Below the pieces are notes generated by a model. It searched no databases and was not told the DNA's origin. It saw nothing but the letters and a program-made list of their open reading frames with translations. From Aquisalimonas sp. (GTDB lineage Bacteria; Pseudomonadota; Gammaproteobacteria; Nitrococcales; Aquisalimonadaceae): a DNA stretch of 6,841 nucleotides. Where the stretch lies: assembly GCA_007127625.1 (NCBI GenBank), contig SKYZ01000444.1, positions 1 to 6,841 on the forward strand, read 5' to 3'. A program made the position numbers and the translations under genes. Every line of letters begins with the position of its first letter. Position 1 is the stretch's first letter. Of the stretch, positions 1-5,380 are shown piece by piece.

Positions 1-945
1 ACCCGCCTCGCCACGCGGGCGGACCTCTACCAGTGCCTGGCCCAGGCGTTTCTACCGCCCATGGAGGCGTCCTACCACCAGGCCATGACCGAGGCCCTGG
101 CTGCCGACCTGGACGACCTCCTCCCCGGGCGCGGCGCCGGCACCGAGCTGGCATCCGCCATGGCAACCGCCCCTGACCCGGACGCGCTGCTGCGCGTCTA
201 CAGCCGCCTGTTCCTGGTACCACCACGGCCGGTCTCGCTGAATGCCAGCGTCTATTTGGACGGCGGCATCATGGGGCCCACCGCCATGGACGTGAGAGCC
301 TGTTACCAGCACCACGGCGTGGATGGTGACGCGGCCTTCCGGGGCACGCCGGATCACCTGGTGCTGCAACTGCGCTTCCTCGCCCTGCTGCTGGCCTCCG
401 CTGCCGAGACAAACGCCGAATCGAGGGACCCCCTGCTTGAGGAAGCCCGGGACTTTGTGCACCGGTTCCTGTCCCCCTGGGTGGGGGACATGGCGCAGCG
501 GCTCAATACTGAAACCGCGGCTGACCCGCGCGTGCGGCCCTATGCCGTGCTGGGGCAGCTTGTGCGGGAAGCCGTGGCGGCCGATGCCCAGTGGCTGCTG
601 ACCCTCGCCCCTACGCCCCCCGCACGGGACACCACGGCCGAGGATGCCGCTCGGGAACAGGTGGCCCGCCAGCGGGCCGAACACGCCGGTCAGCAGCACA
701 CCGAATGCACCCAGTGCGGCCAGCCCTTCGCCGCGCCTTCCGAGCTGGCCGGCATGATCCGGGTGCTGGAGGAGCGGGGCCTGAGCACCGCGCACCTCAG
801 CGTCTGTCCTGACTGCCGGGCCGGCACCATGGGACTGCGACCCACCGACCCGCAGTTCAAGGAGGTCGGTGCGGGCACACAACCGAAAGGAACCGCGCAG
901 GGACGAGGAAACCGCTCAGCGTTTCCGGGGGGAGACATGTCATGA
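1..945 (+). CDS. TorD/DmsD-family molybdoenzyme chaperone with a four-cysteine C-terminal tail (5' partial)
   Basis: The frame is open from base 1 and reads TRLATRADLYQCLAQAFLPP before the first ATG at 61. That is typical TorD N-terminal helix sequence, so the true start lies upstream and the ATG at 61 is internal. Visible length is 314 residues. Family hallmarks, numbered from the first visible codon, are YSRLFLVPP (about 67-75), an N-A-S-V-Y-L segment (81-86), and the signature TPDHLVLQLRF (about 116-126). TorD-type proteins are all-helical cytoplasmic chaperones that bind Tat signal peptides and help insert molybdenum cofactor into DMSO-reductase-family enzymes. A C-terminal extension carries two CxxC pairs (C236/C239 and C269/C272), resembling a zinc ribbon. 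The last 25 or so residues are low-complexity. The gene overlaps slyD by ATGA (942-945). The specific client enzyme cannot be told from this window. Confidence 0.88.
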   Translation, partial: TRLATRADLYQCLAQAFLPPMEASYHQAMTEALAADLDDLLPGRGAGTELASAMATAPDPDALLRVYSRLFLVPPRPVSLNASVYLDGGIMGPTAMDVRACYQHHGVDGDAAFRGTPDHLVLQLRFLALLLASAAETNAESRDPLLEEARDFVHRFLSPWVGDMAQRLNTETAADPRVRPYAVLGQLVREAVAADAQWLLTLAPTPPARDTTAEDAAREQVARQRAEHAGQQHTECTQCGQPFAAPSELAGMIRVLEERGLSTAHLSVCPDCRAGTMGLRPTDPQFKEVGAGTQPKGTAQGRGNRSAFPGGDMS

Positions 946-1442
946 AGATCACCACCGACACCGTCGCCACCATCGACTATGCGCTGCGCAACCAGGCCGG
1001 CGAACTTGTGGACAGCAGCGAGGCTTCGGGGCCCATGGTGTATCTCCACGGCTACCGGCACGTGCTGCCGGCCCTGGAGAGGGCCGTGGAAGGCCACAGC
1101 GCCGGCGAACACCTGGTGGTGGAACTGGAGCCCGAAGAAGCCTACGGGGCGCGCCAGGAGAACCTGGTGTTCGCGGCCAAGCGCGAGGTACTGCCCGAGG
1201 GGCTGGAGCTGGCCGAAGGCAAGCGACTGACCAGCGGTTCCCACGGCCGCAAGTTCTCCCTGCGCGTGGTCCGGCTCACCGACGACGGCGCCATCCTCGA
1301 CGGCAACCACCCGCTGGCGGGTGAGCGGCTGACCTTCGAACTCGCCATCCGCGAGGTGCGCGAGGCGACAGGCGCCGAGGTGCAAGCACGGCGGGCCTCG
1401 GGGGATACAGCTCGCCGGCCCGTGACGGCGGGCTGGCAGTAG
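942..1442 (+). CDS. slyD: SlyD-type FKBP peptidyl-prolyl cis-trans isomerase
   Basis: The 166-residue product has the SlyD layout. An N-terminal FKBP strand segment (IDYALRNQAGELVDSSE, 11-27) is followed by YLHGYRHVLPALERAVEGH (34-52) and EAYGA (66-70). A flap-like insert (IF domain) spans about 71-120, and the FKBP fold closes with DGNHPLAGERLTFELAIREV (120-139). SlyD proteins are cytoplasmic prolyl isomerases and folding chaperones. In enterics a His/Cys-rich tail also binds nickel for hydrogenase maturation. Here the tail after residue 143 has no His or Cys cluster, so metal delivery through the tail is unlikely. GGAG at 931-934 lies 7 nt before the ATG, and the start overlaps the stop of the TorD-like gene, which implies translational coupling and a shared role in protein maturation. 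Confidence 0.93.
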   Translation: MKITTDTVATIDYALRNQAGELVDSSEASGPMVYLHGYRHVLPALERAVEGHSAGEHLVVELEPEEAYGARQENLVFAAKREVLPEGLELAEGKRLTSGSHGRKFSLRVVRLTDDGAILDGNHPLAGERLTFELAIREVREATGAEVQARRASGDTARRPVTAGWQ

Positions 1443-1449
1443 GGCTTTT
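1414..1449 (+). terminator. Weak terminator-like hairpin at the end of slyD
   Basis: GCCGGCCCG (1414-1422) can pair with CGGGCTGGC (1429-1437) across a 6-nt loop, with one G-U pair. A TTTT run follows at 1446-1449, but 8 nt separate it from the stem, and the stem overlaps the last slyD codons. It could slow or partly end transcription before the thiolase gene. A canonical terminator would have the U run directly after the stem. Confidence 0.3.
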
Positions 1450-1458
1450 CTGTTGGAT

Positions 1459-1481
1459 GGTTGCCGCAGGTCAAGGCAACC
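1459..1481. repeat. Perfect 7-bp inverted repeat between slyD and the thiolase gene
   Basis: GGTTGCC (1459-1465) and GGCAACC (1475-1481) are exact reverse complements separated by 9 nt. No T run follows on either side, so it is not an obvious terminator. It could be an operator half-site pair or an mRNA hairpin in the thiolase leader. I could not identify a matching sigma-70 promoter nearby. Confidence 0.4.
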
Positions 1482-1529
1482 GACGGCGTGCTTGTGCATC
1501 GTGGAGATGTCACTACACCCCTTTTCCGC

Positions 1530-1533
1530 GAGG
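1530..1533 (+). promoter_or_regulatory. Ribosome binding site that sets the thiolase start
   Basis: GAGG at 1530-1533 lies 8 nt before the ATG at 1542. It favours that ATG over the in-frame TTG at 1461, which would add 27 residues with no thiolase similarity. Confidence 0.7.
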
Positions 1534-1541
1534 TCAATACC

Positions 1542-2723
1542 ATGACGAAGGAAGTCGTTATCTGCGCGCCGACACGCACCCCCATCGGCACCTACGGCGG
1601 CAGTCTCAAGGACATGCCCGCGACTGATCTCGGCGCCATCGCCGTGGCCGAGACGCTGAAGCGTGCCGGCCTCCAGGGCGACCAAGTGGACACGGTTGTT
1701 CTTGGCAACGTGATCCAGGCGGGCAACCGCATGAACCCGGCCCGCCAGGCCGCCGTCAATGGTGGCATTCCGGTGCAGGTGCCGGCCCTGACGGTGAACC
1801 GGGTCTGTGGCTCCGGCGCCCAGGCCGTGGCGTCGGCGGCCCAGGAGATCCTGCTCGGTCATGCCAACTGTGCCGTAGCCGGCGGCATGGAGAACATGGA
1901 CCGCGCACCCTACCTGCTGGACAAGGCCCGCTGGGGTTACCGCATGGGCGACGCGAAAATGGTGGATTCCATGCTCGGTGACGGCCTCAACGATGCCTTC
2001 TCCGGCAAGCACTCCGGCTGGCACACCGAGGATCTGGCCCAGGAGTACAAGGTCAGCCGCGAAGACCAGGACGCGTGGGCGGCCCGCTCCCAGCAGCGCT
2101 TCTCGAAGGCCCAGGCGGATGGCCTGTTCGACGCCGAGATCGTCCCGGTGGAAGTCCCCGGCCGCAAGGGTCCGACGGTGTTCGAACGTGACGAACACAA
2201 TCGCGGCGACACCACCGCCGAAGGGCTGGGCAAGCTCCGCCCCGCCTTCCGCGAGGAGGGTACCATCACCGCGGGCAACGCCCCGGGCCTGAATACCGGC
2301 GCCGCGGCCATGGTCCTGGCGGAACGGGCATGGGCGGAGAAGGCCGGCCTCACGCCCGTGGCACGGCTGGTCTCCTGGGGTGTGGGCGCCGTGGAGCCAG
2401 GCATGTTCGGCATCGGCCCCGTACCCGCCGTGCGCCAGGCCCTGGAGCGGGCCGGCTGGGGGGTTGGCGATGTGGATCGGGTGGAGATCAACGAGGCCTT
2501 TGCCGCCATCGCCCTGGCGGTGCTGCGGGAACTGGGCCTGTCCGAGGGCGTGGTCAATGTCGAAGGCGGCGCCATCGCCCACGGCCACCCCATCGGCGCC
2601 ACCGGCGCGGTGCTCACCGTGCGGCTGCTGCACGCCATGGAGCGCAACGGTGAACGGCGCGGCATCGTGACGCTGTGCATCGGCGGCGGTCAGGGGATTG
2701 CGCTGGCGGTGGAGCGGCTTTAG
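1542..2723 (+). CDS. Acetyl-CoA C-acetyltransferase (biosynthetic-type thiolase)
   Basis: The 393-residue product matches the usual thiolase length. It catalyses reversible condensation of two acetyl-CoA to acetoacetyl-CoA, or thiolysis of 3-ketoacyl-CoA, in the cytoplasm. It could serve polyhydroxybutyrate synthesis, ketone-body use or fatty-acid breakdown. The catalytic residues are all present: nucleophile C89 in NRVCGSG (86-92), N317 in NEAFA (317-321), H349 in GHPIGATG (348-355), and acid/base C379 in CIGGGQG (379-385). The CoA-loop segment RMGDAKMVDSM (134-144) is intact. The substrate-loop sequence NAPGLNTG (246-253) departs from the common N-A-S-G-I-N-D-G. Residue 347 is His where a hydrophobic residue is usual. 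No phaB, hbd or CoA-transferase is adjacent, so the pathway (phaA versus atoB-like) is undecided. A 99-base gap separates it from slyD, so it may be its own unit. Confidence 0.93.
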   Translation: MTKEVVICAPTRTPIGTYGGSLKDMPATDLGAIAVAETLKRAGLQGDQVDTVVLGNVIQAGNRMNPARQAAVNGGIPVQVPALTVNRVCGSGAQAVASAAQEILLGHANCAVAGGMENMDRAPYLLDKARWGYRMGDAKMVDSMLGDGLNDAFSGKHSGWHTEDLAQEYKVSREDQDAWAARSQQRFSKAQADGLFDAEIVPVEVPGRKGPTVFERDEHNRGDTTAEGLGKLRPAFREEGTITAGNAPGLNTGAAAMVLAERAWAEKAGLTPVARLVSWGVGAVEPGMFGIGPVPAVRQALERAGWGVGDVDRVEINEAFAAIALAVLRELGLSEGVVNVEGGAIAHGHPIGATGAVLTVRLLHAMERNGERRGIVTLCIGGGQGIALAVERL

Positions 2724-2740
2724 CTTTCCGGCAAAGGGAA

Positions 2741-2760
2741 GGCGGACCTGAAGGTCCGCC
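2741..2760. terminator. Hairpin between convergent thiolase and arsH genes, REP-like
   Basis: GGCGGACC (2741-2748) pairs perfectly with GGTCCGCC (2753-2760) around a 4-nt loop. It lies 17 nt after the thiolase stop and directly abuts the arsH stop codon (2761-2763, - strand). On the - strand the stem is followed by TTCCCTTT, a poor U tract; on the + strand no U tract follows. Placement suggests a bidirectional terminator or 3'-end stabiliser. The CGTAGG-plus-GCGG opening (- strand) is shared with the hairpin near 6560-6580, which suggests a dispersed palindromic element. Confidence 0.6.
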
Positions 2761-3465
2761 CTACGCCTCCGCGGCGGCCTGGACCGGGCGGTCGTCGGCC
2801 AGGCGTTCGCTGTAGCGGTCAACCAGGTAGTCGCTAATGTCGCGGGTGAGCAGGGTGAACTTCACCAGCTCCTCCATGACGTCCACGACGCGGCTATAGA
2901 GTGCCGAGGGGAACATGCGGCCCTGCTCATCGAACTCCTGGTAGGCCTTGGGCACCGACGACTGATTCGGGATGGTGAGCATTCGCATCCAGCGGCCAAG
3001 GATGCGCATGTTGTTCACGGCGTTGAACGACTGCGAGCCGGCATTGACCTGCATCAGCGCCAGGGTGCGCCCCTGGGTGGGGCGGATGCCGCCGTAGGCC
3101 AGCGGCAGCCAGTCGATCTGGGCCTTCATGATGCCGGTCATGTTGCCGTGGCGTTCCGGGCTCGACCACACCTGCCCTTCCGACCACTCGGAGAGCTTGC
3201 GCAGTTCCACCACCTTGGGGTGATCCGCGGGTGCATCAACCGGAAGGGGCAGACCCGACGGATCGAAGAAGCGCGTCTCGGCCCCGAACTCCTCGAGAAT
3301 CCGCCCCGCTTCCTCGGCGAGCAGCCGGCTGTAGGAGCGCTCGCGCAGGGAGCCGTAGAGCAACAGGATTCGGGGGGCATGCGCCGAACGCGGCACGTCC
3401 ACCAGCCGATCCAGGGTGGGGCGATCAAGATACCGGGAGTCGATGTTCGGCAGCTGCTCGTTCAT
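2761..3465 (-). CDS. arsH: ArsH, NADPH-dependent FMN oxidoreductase of organoarsenical resistance
   Basis: The 234-residue product carries the ArsH signature throughout. It has an FMN-phosphate loop GSLRERSYS (38-46), then [19 protein letters not shown] (95-113), QIDWLPL (116-122), and [20 protein letters not shown] (143-162). TIPNQSS (164-170) and [14 protein letters not shown] (196-209) follow. The family is a tetrameric flavodoxin-fold flavoprotein. It uses NADPH to oxidise trivalent methylated or aromatic arsenicals to less toxic pentavalent forms, and also reduces quinones, azo dyes or metals in vitro. AAGGAA (3476-3471) sits 5 nt before the ATG at 3465. A TTG-started version from 3489 would add 8 unrelated residues and is not supported. 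It is the last gene of the - strand operon, 36 nt after the preceding flavoprotein gene with no terminator between. Confidence 0.96.
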   Translation of the reverse strand: MNEQLPNIDSRYLDRPTLDRLVDVPRSAHAPRILLLYGSLRERSYSRLLAEEAGRILEEFGAETRFFDPSGLPLPVDAPADHPKVVELRKLSEWSEGQVWSSPERHGNMTGIMKAQIDWLPLAYGGIRPTQGRTLALMQVNAGSQSFNAVNNMRILGRWMRMLTIPNQSSVPKAYQEFDEQGRMFPSALYSRVVDVMEELVKFTLLTRDISDYLVDRYSERLADDRPVQAAAEA

Positions 3466-3470
3466 GGGGG

Positions 3471-3476
3471 TTCCTT
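3471..3476 (-). promoter_or_regulatory. Ribosome binding site that sets the arsH start
   Basis: On the - strand AAGGAA precedes the ATG at 3465 by 5 nt. This supports ATG 3465 over the upstream in-frame TTG at 3489. Confidence 0.7.
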
Positions 3477-3501
3477 GCGGGCAATTCAACGTATTGAGGT
3501 G

Positions 3502-4167
3502 TCAGTCCGACGGCGCATTACGTTCCGAGGGGTCGGTTCTGAAAGCCGGTGTCAGGGTTTCAGGATCACGCCGCTGGCGGCCATCGCGAGCGGCGGTGGC
3601 CCACCAGTCCAGTTGCAGAAACGTCCTGTCCAGGTAGCCGGTCCAGCCGGATGCATCCACCGCAGCATTGAATCCGCCGTCCTCGTCCAGCGCCTCCTGC
3701 GCTTTGGGCACATGAATCATGGCCGAAACCGGCAGGCAACCCAGTTCGGCGAGAAACGTCCGCATGGCCACCGCCGCACGGGCTCCACCCCACTGCCCGG
3801 CGGAGTACGTGACGATGGCGCTGGGCTTGAACGCGAACAGAGAGCTGCCGAAGTGGTTGAGCAGATGCGCCAGCGCCGGGCTCATGGAGTGGTTGTACTC
3901 CGGGCTGACCATCACGTAGGCATCGGCGGCGTCGATGCGTTCGGCAAGCTGCTCCAGCGCTTCAGGCGCACGTCCCCGTGGGTAGGCAAAGTGCGGCTTG
4001 AACACGACCGGTAGCTCAACCTCCAGGGGATCGATGAGCATGACATCGTGGCCCGCCTGCTCGAGCCTGTCGGCGCAGGCGCGACCCACCCGCAAGCCCA
4101 GACGTGCCGGGCGCGGGGGCGCGCTGTCCCGGGTGGAGCCAACGAAAACAAGCATGTTCAGGGTCAT
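3502..4167 (-). CDS. NADPH-dependent FMN reductase-like flavoprotein (flavodoxin fold)
   Basis: The 221-residue product begins MTLNMLVFVGSTRDS, with the phosphate-binding GSTR at 10-13. It then has YVMVSPEYNHSMSPALAHLL (84-103), the second flavin-contacting loop of the NADPH-dependent FMN reductase family (relatives include chromate and quinone reductases such as ChrR). YSAGQWGGARAAVAMRTFL (121-139) is the third conserved block. Expected activity is two-electron reduction of FMN, quinones or metal ions in the cytoplasm; the physiological substrate is unknown. The start is ATG 4167, whose first base is the last base of the upstream gene's TGA (TGATG), with GGAGG 4 nt before. An open frame runs further upstream, but it only shadows the stress-protein gene. 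It is a diverged relative of ArsH in the same operon, lacking the ArsH-specific SPERHG and NQSS blocks. Confidence 0.9.
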   Translation of the reverse strand: MTLNMLVFVGSTRDSAPPRPARLGLRVGRACADRLEQAGHDVMLIDPLEVELPVVFKPHFAYPRGRAPEALEQLAERIDAADAYVMVSPEYNHSMSPALAHLLNHFGSSLFAFKPSAIVTYSAGQWGGARAAVAMRTFLAELGCLPVSAMIHVPKAQEALDEDGGFNAAVDASGWTGYLDRTFLQLDWWATAARDGRQRRDPETLTPAFRTDPSERNAPSD

Positions 4168-4970
4168 CACGCCTCCGCGGGCACCAGCAGAACCGGCACT
4201 CCGGACTGGCGGCAGACCGCCTCCGCGGTACTGCCCAGGAGCAACTCGGCCAATGGATTGTGGCCGCGTTTCCCCACGACAACCAGCGACGCTTTCTCGT
4301 CCCGGGCCAGGCGGGGAATGGCCTCGCGGGGATCGGCGTCCACACGATGGGTGGTGACGCCGGCCGCAGCCACTGCTTCCAGCCGTTGGTCCGCCTGCTC
4401 CGCCTCCACGGCGCGGGCACTCGCGCCGTCCGCCTGCGGGCCCGCGTGGAGCGCGAGCCCTTGCCGGCCCCGTCGCACCAGCTCCAGGAAGGCTTTCTCC
4501 GCCGCGGAGGAATTGGCCGAACCGTCCGTCGCCAGCAGGACGGGCCCGTCCGCACCCATGGCACCGTCCACGGGGACAATCACCAGCGGCAGCACCGCCA
4601 TACGGGCAGCATCCATCACCGTGCTGCCCAGGAAGAGACCGCGCCAGGCCGAATGCCCCCTGGAGCCCAGCAGGACACAATCCGCGGCAACATCGCGGGC
4701 GGCGTCGTGCAGCGCCCGCGCGGGGCGACCTGTCACGACGGCCACGTCGACTTCCAGTCCCTGCTTGCGCAGCGGTTCCGCAAGTGCTTTCAGGCGCTCG
4801 CGGTAATGGTCCTCATGACCCAGCTCAGGCGCCGCGGGATAGCCCGTTTCCAGAACGTACGCCAACGTCAGGCGGCGGACACCGAGGTACTCCGTCACCG
4901 ACGGCAGCGCGTTCTGCACCGCCTCCCAGCCGCCGGAAAAATCAACGCCGACTACAGCGTGGTTCAGCAT
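4167..4970 (-). CDS. Tandem-domain universal stress protein (UspA family)
   Basis: The 267-residue product holds two Usp domains, about 1-135 and 143-267. Each has an intact ATP-binding G-2X-G-9X-G-S motif: G102-SR-G105-nine residues-G115-S116, and G233-KR-G236-nine residues-G246-S247. Each domain ends in the family strand pattern (LPLVIVP and VPVLLVP). Domain 2 has the ATDGSANS nucleotide loop (147-154), and domain 1 the matching VGVDFSGG (7-14). Usp proteins bind ATP or AMP and help cells survive stress; their direct targets are mostly unknown. It lies between the small HGCCGG protein and an FMN reductase-like gene, with a TGATG overlap to the latter, which ties its expression to arsenic resistance (inference). 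The chosen ATG at 4970 has GGGAG 8 nt upstream and begins at the first Usp strand; an in-frame TTG at 5003 adds only 11 residues. Confidence 0.92.
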   Translation of the reverse strand: MLNHAVVGVDFSGGWEAVQNALPSVTEYLGVRRLTLAYVLETGYPAAPELGHEDHYRERLKALAEPLRKQGLEVDVAVVTGRPARALHDAARDVAADCVLLGSRGHSAWRGLFLGSTVMDAARMAVLPLVIVPVDGAMGADGPVLLATDGSANSSAAEKAFLELVRRGRQGLALHAGPQADGASARAVEAEQADQRLEAVAAAGVTTHRVDADPREAIPRLARDEKASLVVVGKRGHNPLAELLLGSTAEAVCRQSGVPVLLVPAEA

Positions 4971-4978
4971 GGTCCTTG

Positions 4979-4983
4979 CTCCC
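4979..4983 (-). promoter_or_regulatory. Ribosome binding site that sets the Usp start
   Basis: GGGAG on the - strand ends 8 nt before ATG 4970. A second match, AAGGA at 4977-4973, is only 2 nt from the ATG and too close to act well. Confidence 0.6.
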
Positions 4984-5024
4984 TGGCCCGTCTCACGAGC
5001 CAATTCGTGTTACTGGACGCCCCA

Positions 5025-5063
5025 CCGCCGTCACGCGAAGCGGCGGGCGCGGCTTCAGCCGCG
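5025..5063. repeat. Two tandem hairpins in the gap between the HGCCGG gene and the Usp gene
   Basis: CCGCCG (5025-5030) pairs with CGGCGG (5041-5046) around 10 nt. Next to it, CGCGGC (5048-5053) pairs with GCCGCG (5058-5063) around the loop TTCA. Neither has a T run in the - strand direction of transcription, so they are unlikely to end the operon. They fill most of the 101-base gap and resemble a REP/BIME pair. They could protect the upstream acr3 mRNA segment or lower downstream expression. Confidence 0.5.
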
Positions 5064-5071
5064 ATTGGCTG

Positions 5072-5380
5072 TCAGTACCCTGCATTCAGGCCTGTCCCCT
5101 CAACGAACAGCCGACGCCAACGCAGAAAACCCTCGGCGCGTACGGTCAGGACACCCGGATGGGCAGCCATGGCCGGATCAACGTAGACGGTAATCCCGTC
5201 GATGGTCTGCACCAGCCAGTCCGCAGGATGGTCCGGCCGCCGTGCCTCCGCCACCGGCAGAATGGCAGTGCCACCGCAGCAGCCGTGACGGGGCGAGGGC
5301 CGCAGGGTGACCACCCCGCCCTGCCCGGACACCCATCGGACCGCCTCGGTGTCCAGCCGCACCTCCGGGCCCGCCGTCAT
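5072..5380 (-). CDS. Small HGCCGG-motif protein, likely CC/Se motif family (seleno)protein relative
   Basis: The 102-residue product has VSGQGGVVTLRPSPRHGCCGG (17-37) with adjacent cysteines C34 and C35. Then come DWLVQTIDGITVYVDPAM (54-71) and a C-terminal LTVRAEGFLRWRRLFVEG (78-95). The shape recalls a small beta-rich fold similar in size to HesB/IscA proteins. I recognise the pattern as the family described as CC/Se motif (seleno)proteins, in which some members carry selenocysteine at the cysteine pair; here both codons are TGC. No signal peptide or membrane segment is visible. The biochemical function is not established. A vicinal thiol pair beside an arsenite pump suggests As(III) or other soft-metal binding, or a redox role (inference). 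The ATG at 5380 overlaps the acr3 TGA by one base (TGATG) and has only a weak GGTGG upstream, so it is probably translated by coupling to acr3. Confidence 0.75.
   Translation of the reverse strand: MTAGPEVRLDTEAVRWVSGQGGVVTLRPSPRHGCCGGTAILPVAEARRPDHPADWLVQTIDGITVYVDPAMAAHPGVLTVRAEGFLRWRRLFVEGTGLNAGY

Noticed and set aside
52..882. 276-codon open frame on the - strand opposite the TorD-like gene
   Set aside because: The sequence is Gly/His/Gln-rich with no domain, while the + strand carries clear TorD motifs.
1492..1519. Possible -35/-10 pair (TTGTGC, 16 nt, TACACC) before the thiolase
   Set aside because: Only about half of each hexamer matches consensus, which is expected by chance in this length of sequence.
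690..2822. 710-codon open frame on the - strand opposite slyD and the thiolase gene
   Set aside because: It is a GC-rich antisense shadow. It has no family resemblance and overlaps two well-supported genes with intact motifs.
4168..4680. N-terminal extension of the FMN reductase-like protein up to 4680
   Set aside because: The extension is only the alternate frame of the Usp gene. The TGATG junction with GGAGG upstream marks the real start.
5048..5063. Rho-independent terminator splitting the operon after the HGCCGG gene
   Set aside because: The stem is good, but in the - strand direction it is followed by GC-rich sequence with no U run.
3148..5186. Long + strand open frames (3148-4014 and 4104-5186) across the arsenic operon
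   Set aside because: They run antisense to arsH, the FMN reductase-like gene and the Usp gene, and translate to Arg/Gln-rich sequence without recognisable folds.
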